Shown: positions 16,472 to 25,670, counted from the stretch's first letter. The stretch: DNA of 46,463 nucleotides from Anthropogastromicrobium sp963626545 (GCA_963626545.1 CAVFYJ010000013.1:1-46463); one strand, 5' to 3'. The notes: generated by a model from the sequence alone, not told the origin. A program made the numbers and translations.

Positions 16472-17971
16472 ATGGACATATTGTATAGCAAAGATGTCCG
16501 GTCATTTACCATGTTGCATACCGATTTTTTGGATTGTGAAATGCTCAATTCAAATGAAAAAATTTTGCTGGCTATTCTGATGCGTTATGATAGCTATGGA
16601 AAGAATAATCCACCAACAACTTTCCCTAGTTTTGCTGGACTGTCAAGAAAATCTGGCCTTGCAGAAAAAGTTGTTAAAACCACTTTGAAATCATTGGAAG
16701 AAAAACAGCTTATTTGCAAGCAGGCTCGCTATCGCAATGGCAGTCGGGCTCGAGCAGCAAATTTTTATGTGATACAAGATAATCCTTTACTTTGGAAATC
16801 ATTGAAAGCTGATTCGAGTAATACAAGCAATATTGATACTTTTGATGATACAATTCAAGAGGCAATTGAATTACTCCAATTTGCTGGATACAAGGTAATG
16901 AAACCGGTTAACAAGGAAACTTCTTTTTCCGATGTTGGCGCATCAGAAAAAGGCGAATTTGTTTCCGCAAATAATGTAAATTTTGTAGTAAAAAAAGGTG
17001 TTCGACCTTTTACGATTATCTATAATGATTTTTTGGATTTTGAAGGACTTCGTTCAAAAGAAAAGCTTATACTAATTTTACTGATGCGTTACGGTGCCAC
17101 TCGTAAAAACAGTACTGCTTTTCCAAGTATTGAAACACTAGCAAGAAAGACGGGCATGTCAGAACGCAGCGTTCAGTATACCTTAAAGAAACTGATCGAA
17201 AAAAAATTGCTTATCAAACAAGCACGTTTTTCAAAAGGCAAAGGGCAGATAAGCAATACCTATATTATTTATGATAACCCAAATCTGTGGAAAGCTCAGG
17301 ATTCTAAAACTCTGCAAGAACCCTCCAACCAAAGTGAAGTTTCAGTCATTGCAGAGACAATACATTCTCTGGGATACACAGTTGAAAGACAAACAACGCC
17401 AGAAAACATTCCGATTAAAGATTCGGATAAAAAGAAAGCGTCCTTTTCTGATGTTGGCGCATCAGAAAAAGACGAATCGCTTTCCGTAAATAATGTAAAT
17501 TTTGTAGATGTTTCATCTATAAGTGATGATACATCATCAGAATTAAAAAGTCAAGCCCAAATATCAAAACTATACAATGACTCTAATGAGAAATTGGAAC
17601 GATATTCAAAGGACTTTTTATATAGACATTTTGATTTTGAGAGTGTATACATAATCGCATCACAACGAGAAATTCGTTCCGATACTGTTGATTCTATCTT
17701 TGCAATTTTGTATGATATCTTAAATTGCTATACAGCTACGATTATGATTGGAAAAGAACGAAAATCAACCGATATCGTAATCAGCAAATTACTCAAACTA
17801 GATAGCTGGGATATTCTTTACGTTATCGAAAAATATACCTCTCAAATCACGGAAATCTACAATCCTTTAAGCTGGATTCGGACTGCTTTATACTTTGCGA
17901 GGGAAAAAAACAAATTGGCAATAATAAACGAAATTAATTACAACATGGCCAAACCGTATTGTGAGGGATAA
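16472..17971 (+). CDS. Large protein with duplicated HTH_36 domain and initiator-like C-terminus
   Basis: 499 aa, paralogous to the 318-aa protein at 8064-9020. There are two tandem copies of the winged-helix unit: 8-110 (FPSFAGLSRKSGLAEKVVKT) and 176-275 (FPSIETLARKTGMSERSVQYT). Each is followed by a GY-V helix (near 139 and 301) and a near-identical linker (FSDVGASEK at 152-160 and 325-333, each followed by NNVNFV). The C-terminal domain (about 378-497) matches the smaller paralogue: DSIFAILYDIL, MIGKER, LLKLDSWDILYVIEKY, NPLSWIRTALY. It resembles DUF6017 of RepA-like initiators. The linker copies are similar at DNA level, so the duplication may be recent. Confidence 0.7.
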   Translation: MDILYSKDVRSFTMLHTDFLDCEMLNSNEKILLAILMRYDSYGKNNPPTTFPSFAGLSRKSGLAEKVVKTTLKSLEEKQLICKQARYRNGSRARAANFYVIQDNPLLWKSLKADSSNTSNIDTFDDTIQEAIELLQFAGYKVMKPVNKETSFSDVGASEKGEFVSANNVNFVVKKGVRPFTIIYNDFLDFEGLRSKEKLILILLMRYGATRKNSTAFPSIETLARKTGMSERSVQYTLKKLIEKKLLIKQARFSKGKGQISNTYIIYDNPNLWKAQDSKTLQEPSNQSEVSVIAETIHSLGYTVERQTTPENIPIKDSDKKKASFSDVGASEKDESLSVNNVNFVDVSSISDDTSSELKSQAQISKLYNDSNEKLERYSKDFLYRHFDFESVYIIASQREIRSDTVDSIFAILYDILNCYTATIMIGKERKSTDIVISKLLKLDSWDILYVIEKYTSQITEIYNPLSWIRTALYFAREKNKLAIINEINYNMAKPYCEG

Positions 17972-18064
17972 GAAAGCCAGAATTCTCCATTTCTGCCTCA
18001 CTCCTTCTGTGCTATACTAAAAGATACGATACAATTCATTTTCCAAACACAGAAAGGCGTTATC

Positions 18065-19435
18065 ATGAGTTTTTCCCTCTCACAAAAGAAACATTCCTCC
18101 GGTGCGCAGCTGATGACCGAAGGAAACATTGCCAAGCAGCTGATTCTGTTTGCCCTTCCACTCCTTGTCGGAAATCTGTTTCAGCAACTTTACAACACGG
18201 TTGACAGCATTGTTGTGGGCAACTACGTCAGCAAAACGGCACTCGCAGCGGTTGGCTCCACCGACTGCATTATCAACACCATCATCGGATTTTTCTCCGG
18301 TTTATCCACCGGTGCAGGTGTCGTTATCTCCCATAACTTTGGAAGCCGCGATGACAAGGCACTTCACCGCACCGTACATACCACAATCGCACTGACGCTT
18401 GTGCTCGCCGTGTTCTTCACGATCGCAGGACTCTTTTTATCCCCTGTATTTCTTCGCCTAATGGACACCCCTGAGGATGTTATGCCAGAATCCTCCCGTT
18501 ACCTGACGATCTATTTTGCCGGTGTCTCCGGTCTGATGCTCTACAACATGGGTTCCGGAATTTTGCGCGCAGTCGGTGACTCCACGCGTCCGCTCTATAT
18601 TCTGATTGTCTGCGCCGTGACAAATATCATTCTCGATTTACTCTTTGTCATTGTTTTCCACATGGGGGTATCGGGCGTTGCACTTGCCACCATCATTTCC
18701 CAGTGGATTTCCGCAATCCTCGTGCTGACGATTCTGACAAGAGAGACAAACGCCTACAAACTGACCTGGAAAGATCTTAGCATCGACAAGGCAACTACCC
18801 TCTCGATTCTTCGCATCGGTTTTCCAGCAGGACTCCAGATGGCCGTTACCTCCTTCTCTAACGTATTTGTTCAGTCCTACATCAACCACTTTGGTTCGTC
18901 TTGTATGGCTGGATGGACGACTTACGGAAAGTTGGATAAGTTCTGTCTGCTTCCGATTCAGAGTATCGGTCTGTCTGTTACCACCTTTGTCGGTCAAAAT
19001 CTCGGCGCCGGCAATATGCCTCGTGCAAAAAAAGGCACCACCACTGCGCTTTTCATTGCAATCGGTGCTGCCATAATTTTGATGTTCCCGGTTCTTGTAT
19101 TTGCTCCAACGTTGGCATCACTCTTCACACAGGATCCTGAAGTTCTCACGTTTGGCGTGCGCTTTATCCGTCTGATGATGCCATTTTACATTACAATCTG
19201 TTTCAATCAGGTCTATGCCAATGCACTGCGCGGTGCCGGAAATTCCACCGCGCCGATGATAATCATGATGGGAAGCTTCATCGTCTTCCGTCAGATTTAT
19301 CTGTTCATCATCTCAAAGTGCTTTGACACCGTCGTAGCCGTTGCGCTAGGCTATCCATTTGGCTGGGTTCTGTGCAGTCTGCTCCTTTTTATTTACTATC
19401 ATAAAGTCGGTCTGCACAGCAAAAAGGGAATTTAA
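18065..19435 (+). CDS. MATE-family multidrug/cation exporter
   Basis: 456 aa with 12 predicted membrane helices in two homologous halves. The MATE start (EGNIAKQLILFALPLLVGNLFQQ) and NTVDSIVVGNYV are typical. Members exchange Na+ or H+ for drugs or metabolites; the substrate is unknown. AGAAAGG precedes the ATG. The gene ends in a TTAA shared with the convergent ATPase gene, so no terminator fits between them. Confidence 0.92.
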   Translation: MSFSLSQKKHSSGAQLMTEGNIAKQLILFALPLLVGNLFQQLYNTVDSIVVGNYVSKTALAAVGSTDCIINTIIGFFSGLSTGAGVVISHNFGSRDDKALHRTVHTTIALTLVLAVFFTIAGLFLSPVFLRLMDTPEDVMPESSRYLTIYFAGVSGLMLYNMGSGILRAVGDSTRPLYILIVCAVTNIILDLLFVIVFHMGVSGVALATIISQWISAILVLTILTRETNAYKLTWKDLSIDKATTLSILRIGFPAGLQMAVTSFSNVFVQSYINHFGSSCMAGWTTYGKLDKFCLLPIQSIGLSVTTFVGQNLGAGNMPRAKKGTTTALFIAIGAAIILMFPVLVFAPTLASLFTQDPEVLTFGVRFIRLMMPFYITICFNQVYANALRGAGNSTAPMIIMMGSFIVFRQIYLFIISKCFDTVVAVALGYPFGWVLCSLLLFIYYHKVGLHSKKGI

Positions 19436-22047
19436 TGCTGATGACGAATCAAGCCAAATGCCTTTGAGCATTCCATCACAAAAAGCGGGACAAAGATCAG
19501 TCCAAACGCTGCTAGGTACAGCTGCCAGGAAAGCGTTACCAAATCGAACAGAATACGAAGCGGCGTAAACAGTACTGCTAACACTAATACAATCGAAAGC
19601 AGTGCGGCCTGATTTAACTTCTTATTTGTGAATGCTCCAATTGCAAAAAGAGAATGCTCGGATCGCATGTTATACGCTTGCACAACCTGTGAAAGTGACA
19701 GCACAGCAAATGCCATTGTCTGTCCACCTGCGAGTGTTCCAGTCGCTTTTTCTCCAATCCAAAAAGCAGCAAGTGCAAGCAAACCAAACATAAATCCTTG
19801 AAGAAGAATTCTTACACCAAGCCCATGAGCGAATAATCCTTCGCTTTTGGGCTTTGGTTTTTGTTCCATAACCTCCGACTCCACAGCTTCCATGCCGAGT
19901 GCGATCGCTGGTAAGCTGTCTGTTACCAGATTAATCCACAATAGATGCATCGATAAAAGCGGTGTCTTATGCCACAGCATCATCGCCGTAAATACGGTAA
20001 TGACCTCTCCAATGTTGGTTCCAAGCAAATAGCCAACCACCTTTTTTATATTGGCATAGATGCCACGGCCTTCCTTTACGGCATCCACAATCGTTGCAAA
20101 ATTATCATCAGTCAACGTCATATCCGCAGCGCCCTTTGCCACATCGGTTCCGGTGATACCCATCGCACATCCGATATCAGCAGCCTTCAGTGCGGGGGCG
20201 TCATTCACGCCGTCTCCTGTCATTGCTACTACCTGTCCTTTTCGCTGCCAGGATTTCACGATACGAATTTTATTTTCCGGTGACACACGGGCATAGACAG
20301 CAATGCTTTCCACCTGACCATCCAACTCCGAATCGGTCATCGCATCGACCTGCGCCCCTGTCACGGCGCGGTCACCATTTCTCATAATGCCAAGCTCCCT
20401 TGCAATCGCTGAAGCCGTCACCACATGATCGCCCGTAATCATAACAGGCTTGATTCCAGCCTTGCGACACCTCTCTACTGCTGCCTTCGCCTCCGGTCTT
20501 GGCGGGTCGATCATACCAACCAGTCCACAGAAATGAAGATCACTTTCGAGTGCCGTTAACTCATTGCCCGTTGGAATATGATCAATCTCCTTACAAGCAA
20601 TCGCAAGTACACGAAGCGCCCGCTCACTCATCTCTTCAGTTGCTTTGCGCGCCTGCGCCAAATCACCTGATGTACAAAGAGCCTCCATTCCATCAAATGC
20701 ACCCTTAACAATCGCAATCAGCTTCCCGTCCATACGGCAAACAACAGTCATTCGTTTTCGATCGGAATCAAACGGCAGCTCTGCCAGACGCGGATACTGT
20801 TTCGCAAGTGTCTTCTTGGGCATTCCGTTTTTATGTGCCGCCAGCACGATCGCCGTCTCCGTCGGGTCACCAATGTGCTGCTCCTTGTCCCCATCAAACA
20901 CAACAGATCCGTCGCAGCAAAGCGTTCCCAGACAAAGAAGATGCTTTATCGCTTCATCTGGCATCACTTCCAACTTTTGGGAATTTTGTGCACCATCCAG
21001 ATACGTCTCCACCAGTGTCATGCGGTTCTGTGTCAGCGTTCCTGTCTTATCGGAACAGATAACCGAAGCACTTCCCAATGTCTCAACTGCTGGCAAGCGG
21101 CGAATCAATGCATTTTTCTTTACCATGCGCTGCACACCGATTGACAGCACGATCGTGACAATAACCGGTAAGCCTTCCGGGATCGCCGATACTGCAAGCG
21201 ATACTGATGTCATAAACAACTCCATCACTTCAAGACCACTCGCCAGACCGACAACGAAAATCACGGCACATGCCGCCAACGCCAAAATGCCTAAGTACTT
21301 ACCTAGCTGTGCCAGACGTCTCTGAAGTGGTGTCTGACCATCTTCTGCACCTTCTAACAGATTGGCAATCTTTCCCATCTCGGTATCCATTCCTGTCGCT
21401 GTGACTACCGCTACTGCCGTACCGTATGTGATGCTGCATCCAGAAAAGACCATATTGCTTCGATCACCAATCGGTGCATTTTCTTTTGGACAAGCACTTG
21501 CATCTTTCTCGGCCGGAACCGATTCTCCTGTTAATGCAGACTCCTCGCTCTTTAAACTGACGCTTCGAAGAAGCCTTGCATCCGCTGGTACAAAATCACC
21601 GACTTCCAATCGGATAATATCGCCGGGTACTAACTCGGATGCATCAATGATCGATTCACTTCCATCACGCAGCACCCTCGCATGCGGCGCTGACAGATTC
21701 TTTAATGCTTCCAGCGCCTTCTCTGCACGGCTCTCCTGCATAACGCCCATGATCGCATTCACAACTACAATCAATAGAATCAACAATGGCTCAAAGAATC
21801 CTTCCGGGTCGCCTTCCACACACGCTACCACAAACGATACCGCCGCTGCTGCCAGCAAGATCAGAATCATCACATCTTTAAACTGCTCTGCAAATCGTTC
21901 CAGATTGCTCCTTGATTTCTTTGCACGAAGTCGATTCTCACCAAACTGTTCCCGGCGTTTCTGTACCTCTCTGGTACTTAAGCCCCGCGCCTCCTGCACA
22001 TCGAGTTCCTGTAAAACTTCTTGTTTGTCCTTACTGTGATACTCCAT
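19432..22047 (-). CDS. P-type cation-transporting ATPase (Ca2+/Mn2+ type), riboswitch-controlled
   Basis: 871 aa with cation-ATPase N-terminal domain, actuator motif TGES, ion-site helix AIPEGLP, phosphorylation motif SDKTGTLTQN, hinge TGDGVNDAPALK, and C-terminal helices with TNIGEV and NLVTDSLPAIALG. These helix-4 and helix-6 residues place it with Ca2+-type (P2A/P2B) pumps. A yybP-ykoY riboswitch lies in its leader, so Mn2+ export is the best guess. The ATG at 22047 follows GGAGG by 7 nt; TTG 22053 is less likely. It ends overlapping the MATE gene by 4 bp. Confidence 0.92.
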   Translation of the reverse strand: MEYHSKDKQEVLQELDVQEARGLSTREVQKRREQFGENRLRAKKSRSNLERFAEQFKDVMILILLAAAAVSFVVACVEGDPEGFFEPLLILLIVVVNAIMGVMQESRAEKALEALKNLSAPHARVLRDGSESIIDASELVPGDIIRLEVGDFVPADARLLRSVSLKSEESALTGESVPAEKDASACPKENAPIGDRSNMVFSGCSITYGTAVAVVTATGMDTEMGKIANLLEGAEDGQTPLQRRLAQLGKYLGILALAACAVIFVVGLASGLEVMELFMTSVSLAVSAIPEGLPVIVTIVLSIGVQRMVKKNALIRRLPAVETLGSASVICSDKTGTLTQNRMTLVETYLDGAQNSQKLEVMPDEAIKHLLCLGTLCCDGSVVFDGDKEQHIGDPTETAIVLAAHKNGMPKKTLAKQYPRLAELPFDSDRKRMTVVCRMDGKLIAIVKGAFDGMEALCTSGDLAQARKATEEMSERALRVLAIACKEIDHIPTGNELTALESDLHFCGLVGMIDPPRPEAKAAVERCRKAGIKPVMITGDHVVTASAIARELGIMRNGDRAVTGAQVDAMTDSELDGQVESIAVYARVSPENKIRIVKSWQRKGQVVAMTGDGVNDAPALKAADIGCAMGITGTDVAKGAADMTLTDDNFATIVDAVKEGRGIYANIKKVVGYLLGTNIGEVITVFTAMMLWHKTPLLSMHLLWINLVTDSLPAIALGMEAVESEVMEQKPKPKSEGLFAHGLGVRILLQGFMFGLLALAAFWIGEKATGTLAGGQTMAFAVLSLSQVVQAYNMRSEHSLFAIGAFTNKKLNQAALLSIVLVLAVLFTPLRILFDLVTLSWQLYLAAFGLIFVPLFVMECSKAFGLIRHQH

Positions 22048-22120
22048 ACGCAAACCTCCTTTTGTTCCTTCTTCCTGTACCTCTCAGAACCAGTTTGGGC
22101 TTTTCTTCGCGATATATGCA

Positions 22121-22168
22121 AAAAGACTCATGTATGCCTTATCAATTGTAAAAGCACACATGAGTCTC
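22121..22168 (-). terminator. Expression-platform terminator of the Mn2+ riboswitch
   Basis: On the minus strand AGACTCATGTGTGC pairs with GCATACATGAGTCT, followed by TTTTTGC. The 5' arm contains the 3' strand of aptamer helix P1 (CTCATGTG), so the two structures are mutually exclusive. Confidence 0.8.
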
Positions 22169-22245
22169 ATTCTTTAAGATTTGCCAGGCACATGCCGAGT
22201 CTGTTGACAAATCACGTAATCCGCGAATTACTCCCTCACAAGATT
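22140..22245 (-). ncRNA. yybP-ykoY manganese riboswitch
   Basis: The minus-strand leader contains the conserved yybP-ykoY blocks in order: GAGGGAGTA, GTCAACAGACTCGGC, TGCCTGGCAAAT and TGAGACTC. P1 can form between CTTGTGAG and CTCATGTG, and its 3' strand is also the 5' arm of the terminator. Ligand binding would stabilise P1 and prevent termination. This matches the known Mn2+-induced ON switch upstream of exporters. The block assignment is from family knowledge and was not run against a covariance model. Confidence 0.85.
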
Positions 22246-22269
22246 CAATTGTTCAGTTCTGATACTGTC

Positions 22270-22299
22270 ACTATACCATATCGCAATCAGAAAAGTCAA
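22270..22299 (-). promoter_or_regulatory. Promoter of the riboswitch-ATPase transcript
   Basis: TTGACT (22294-22299), 18-bp spacer, TATAGT (22270-22275) on the minus strand. The -35 box overlaps the 3' end of the esterase gene. Confidence 0.75.
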
Positions 22300-23045
22300 C
22301 CCTCATTTTCGATTAGTTTGGGCAGGAAATAGCGCAGCTGGATAAACCACCAGTACCAGTCGTGTGAAACATCGCTTCCCCAGAGATCGCACCATGCATG
22401 GATTCCCTTCTCATCAAAGATGCGTTTCAAGTTGCGTAAGGTCTGCACGCCTTCATACTCCCAGGCACCCTGTCCGACACAGAAAACCATCTTCTTCTGA
22501 TTGTATAGATGAATATATGGATGATCTGACGGCATATTTTCAAGGAAGCGCTCCGGAGAATTCTGGTACAGATTTCCATCACACCATCCATGGAAGAAAT
22601 AATCGCTGTTGTACACGCCTGAAAGCGCAAGCACACCGCTAAACAATTCCGGGCGGCGTAAGAACGTAATTGCCGCATGATTAGCGCCTAAACTAAGACC
22701 TGTCACGATTGGAAGCGTAGCCGATGAACTTTTCTCCATAAGAATCGAATACGCCTCATCCACAAGATAGTGATGATACTGCTCCTGTCTTGCCGAACGC
22801 CATTCTAGAATTCCATTCTGGCAGGACCAACTCTCCTCGTCTACCGTGTCCACGACAAAAATCTGAATTCGTCCCTGCTCGATAAAATCACTTAACTGGC
22901 CAATTACACCAAAGTCCTCATAATTGTTGCATTTTGAATCCTGCGTTGGAATCGCAAGCACCGGCACACCGGCATGACCGTAAATGCACATGTGCATTGT
23001 CTTTCCCAGACAGTTGCTGTAATGTTCAATATACTCTTTTTTCAT
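22296..23045 (-). CDS. Alpha/beta-hydrolase, putative esterase
   Basis: 249 aa from the ATG at 23045, which follows GGAGGGAGC; an in-frame start at 23072 is not supported. The nucleophile elbow GLSLGANHA (G-x-S-x-G) sits near residue 140 and a late SHDW provides the likely His. It belongs to the putative esterase (esterase D/antigen 85-like) superfamily and has no signal peptide. The substrate is unknown. No strong terminator is visible before the downstream promoter. Confidence 0.8.
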   Translation of the reverse strand: MKKEYIEHYSNCLGKTMHMCIYGHAGVPVLAIPTQDSKCNNYEDFGVIGQLSDFIEQGRIQIFVVDTVDEESWSCQNGILEWRSARQEQYHHYLVDEAYSILMEKSSSATLPIVTGLSLGANHAAITFLRRPELFSGVLALSGVYNSDYFFHGWCDGNLYQNSPERFLENMPSDHPYIHLYNQKKMVFCVGQGAWEYEGVQTLRNLKRIFDEKGIHAWCDLWGSDVSHDWYWWFIQLRYFLPKLIENEG

Positions 23046-23077
23046 GTTGCTCCCTCCTATGTCCATTTGCACAAAAT

Positions 23078-23124
23078 AAAAAGTGGTAATGACATACGCG
23101 ATCTGCCGTCATAACCACTTTTTT
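23078..23124 (-). terminator. Terminator after tRNA-Arg
   Basis: AAAGTGGT-ATGAC pairs with GTCAT-ACCACTTT, ending in a T-run on the minus strand. Confidence 0.8.
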
Positions 23125-23126
23125 AC

Positions 23127-23198
23127 TGTTCCCTGCGGGAATCGAACCCACAACTGAGACTTAGGAGGTCCCTGTTATATCCATTTAACTAAGAGAAC
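23127..23198 (-). tRNA. tRNA-Arg(CCU)
   Basis: 72 nt folding as a full cloverleaf: acceptor GTTCTCT/AGGGAAC, D stem GTTA/TAAC, anticodon stem GGGAC/GTCTC with loop CTCCTAA (anticodon CCU, reads AGG), and T stem GTGGG/CCCGC with TTCGATT loop. The 3' CCA is not encoded. Confidence 0.93.
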
Positions 23199-23289
23199 TT
23201 TATTCACATATGCAGCAGGCCATCCGTTCTTTTTTACCACAAAATGGCGCTTCATACGTCATTTATCATAGCATACTTTCTGTTGTCTG

Positions 23290-24168
23290 TCAAACGAAGT
23301 TTGCCGTGCCCTGCAGCCAGATGTCACCCTTAAAGCGTCGTCCAACCATCGGTTCTCCCATCAGTCCGGCGCGGTTGACCAACACGCGAATGCTGATATT
23401 ATTGCACATCACATCCATCTGACACAACGGTTCCTTGCTGATTTCATTGACAAGCGGCACTACGCTCATGATCTCTCCGATAATTGTATAGCGATCGCAT
23501 TCCATGCCACATGGCATAATACTCGACTCAACCATCGTATAGATATCACAGCTGTTTAACAGCTTGCCTACCTTATTGCTCAAATTCATATCGTCGATCG
23601 TCAGACTGTCGATCGCTTCCTGACTGCCCTCTCTTGCCGCCTCGATCAGCTTCTGGCGTCCCTGCTCTTTTTTCTTGGCAAGGCGTGCCGCTTCTGGGCG
23701 TTTCAGAATCGGAAGAAGGATTTTGCCCTGCGTACACAGAGCAGACAGGCAGACCCCTGTCACAGTCGGATAGAATCCCTCAAGTACCTGATACTTTCGG
23801 TACTCCATAAAGTTATTGACAGCAAAAATCAGATTCAATCCCAGTCTCGCATCGTCACAGACACCGTCATATGCCTCTCTTGCACTTTTGCGCTCAATTG
23901 AACACTCTGCCTGTGAGGAACAGACATCGCTGTTGATATACGGTGCGTAATACTCCATCTGAAAGCTGCCCTGCGTGTCCTCTTCCCCGCAGATCATCAT
24001 GCCGATATTCGGCGCGACCTCCTTGGTGTAGACAATCAGGCTGCTCTCCTCATCCAACCGGATGGTACGAACCTGATCCGGGAAGCTCTGCACGCTGCTT
24101 AACAGCTGCTGAAGCTGAGACTTTTTCTTAATTTGTCCAAATCCGATCGCTGGTAAGTATGCGTGCAT
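23290..24168 (-). CDS. DUF3881-family protein
   Basis: 292 aa, soluble, beginning MHAYLPAIGFGQIKKKSQL, the conserved start of DUF3881 proteins found mainly in Lachnospiraceae. It has no transmembrane segment or signal peptide. GGAGGG precedes the ATG. It lies 70 bp downstream of serS with no terminator visible, so it is probably co-transcribed. Function unknown. Confidence 0.85.
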   Translation of the reverse strand: MHAYLPAIGFGQIKKKSQLQQLLSSVQSFPDQVRTIRLDEESSLIVYTKEVAPNIGMMICGEEDTQGSFQMEYYAPYINSDVCSSQAECSIERKSAREAYDGVCDDARLGLNLIFAVNNFMEYRKYQVLEGFYPTVTGVCLSALCTQGKILLPILKRPEAARLAKKKEQGRQKLIEAAREGSQEAIDSLTIDDMNLSNKVGKLLNSCDIYTMVESSIMPCGMECDRYTIIGEIMSVVPLVNEISKEPLCQMDVMCNNISIRVLVNRAGLMGEPMVGRRFKGDIWLQGTANFV

Positions 24169-24238
24169 ATGATTCCCTCCTTTATCAATTTCCTATCGCT
24201 TTGATCGTATCGATTTTCTATTATTTCGATTACTTTTA

Positions 24239-25528
24239 TTACTTCTTCGGAACCATCTTTTCCATTCCGCCCATGTATGGACGCAGAACTTCAGGAATAC
24301 GAACGCTTCCGTCTGCCTGTAAGTTGTTCTCTAAGAATGCGATCAGCATACGCGGCGGAGCAACTACAGTATTGTTTAGGGTATGAGCCAGATACTTTGT
24401 CTTGTCCGCTCCAACAACACGAATACCAAGACGACGTGCCTGTGCATCTCCCAAGTTGGAGCAGCTTCCTACCTCAAAGTACTTCTTCTGACGTGGAGAC
24501 CAAGCCTCAACATCGACAGACTTTACCTTCAGGTCAGCCAGATCACCAGAGCAGCACTCCAGTGTACGAACCGGGATGTCCATACTGCGGAACAGATCTA
24601 CCGTGTTCTTCCACAGCTTGTCATACCACATCATGCTGTCTTCCGGCTTACAGATTACGATCATCTCCTGCTTCTCGAACTGATGGATACGGTATACACC
24701 TCTCTCCTCCAGGCCGTGAGCACCCTTCTCCTTACGGAAGCATGGAGAGTAGCTTGTCAGAGTATATGGAAGATTCTCTTCCTTGTTAACAGTATCAATG
24801 AACTTTCCGATCATGGAATGCTCGCTGGTTCCGATCAGGTAAAGATCCTCACCCTCGATCTTGTACATCATAGCATCCATCTCTGCAAAGCTCATAACGC
24901 CGGTAACAACATCGCTTCTGATCATGAAAGGCGGTACGCAGTAGGTAAATCCGCGATTGATCATGAAATCTCTTGCGTAAGAAATCACTGCGGAGTGCAA
25001 TCTTGCAATGTCGCCCATCAGATAGTAAAATCCGTTTCCAGCAACTCTTCTTGCGCTGTCAAGGTCGATACCGTTGAAGGACTCCATGATATCGGTGTGA
25101 TATGGAACCTCGAAATCTGGAACAACCGGCTCGCCGAAACGCTCAACCTCAACGTTCTCGCTGTCATCCTTTCCAATCGGAACGGACGGATCAATGATGT
25201 TCGGGATGATCATCATCTTCTGCTTCAGATCTGCCTCAACCTGCTTCTCCTCTGCGCTCAGTGCTGCCATGCGCTCCTCGGAAGCTGCATCCTCTGCACG
25301 AAGCTTCTCAGCCTCTTCTACCTTTCCCTGTGCGCGAAGTGCGCCGTACTGCTTGGATGCCTTCTTATGATTTGCACGAAGGGTCTCTACTTCTTTCTTG
25401 ATCTCACGGTTGCGAAGATCCAGAGCGATCACCTCATCAACCAGCGGCAGTTTTGCATCCTGAAATTTATTGCGGATATTCTGTCTGACAACGTCCGGAT
25501 TCTCACGGACAAACTTGATATCTAACAT
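24239..25528 (-). CDS. serS: Seryl-tRNA synthetase
   Basis: 429 aa class II synthetase. It charges tRNA-Ser with serine. The N-terminal long coiled-coil arm (about 30-100, RNREIKKEVETLRANHKKASK) binds the tRNA variable arm. The catalytic core has TSEHSMIGKF, the motif 2 segment CFRKEKGAHGLEERGVYRIHQFEK and the C-terminal motif 3 NNTVVAPPRMLIAFLEN. The start is MLDIKFVRENPD at 25528; a longer frame upstream crosses its own promoter and a parS site. No T-box leader is apparent. Confidence 0.97.
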   Translation of the reverse strand: MLDIKFVRENPDVVRQNIRNKFQDAKLPLVDEVIALDLRNREIKKEVETLRANHKKASKQYGALRAQGKVEEAEKLRAEDAASEERMAALSAEEKQVEADLKQKMMIIPNIIDPSVPIGKDDSENVEVERFGEPVVPDFEVPYHTDIMESFNGIDLDSARRVAGNGFYYLMGDIARLHSAVISYARDFMINRGFTYCVPPFMIRSDVVTGVMSFAEMDAMMYKIEGEDLYLIGTSEHSMIGKFIDTVNKEENLPYTLTSYSPCFRKEKGAHGLEERGVYRIHQFEKQEMIVICKPEDSMMWYDKLWKNTVDLFRSMDIPVRTLECCSGDLADLKVKSVDVEAWSPRQKKYFEVGSCSNLGDAQARRLGIRVVGADKTKYLAHTLNNTVVAPPRMLIAFLENNLQADGSVRIPEVLRPYMGGMEKMVPKK

Positions 25529-25604
25529 AGCTTTCCAAACCTTTCTGTATCTACTCTCATACTCACATGAATGCCTTGTTTTATCAGCAAAACAGACATT
25601 AATT

Positions 25605-25633
25605 ATTATATACCACGGATTCTTTTTTGTAAA
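25605..25633 (-). promoter_or_regulatory. serS promoter
   Basis: TTTACA (25628-25633), 17-bp spacer, TATAAT (25605-25610) on the minus strand. Confidence 0.8.
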
Positions 25634-25646
25634 GTGGGTTGTGGAA

Positions 25647-25662
25647 TGTTCCACGTGGAACA
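25647..25662. promoter_or_regulatory. parS site TGTTCCACGTGGAACA
   Basis: A perfect 16-bp palindrome identical to the parS-like sites beside parA. It lies between the divergent promoters of serS and the HAD gene, about 3.3 kb from the parA cluster. Confidence 0.85.
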
Positions 25663-25670
25663 TCTCTAGG

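Noticed and set aside
24383..25525. 380-aa plus-strand frame inside serS
   Set aside because: It is the antisense shadow of a fully conserved synthetase gene.
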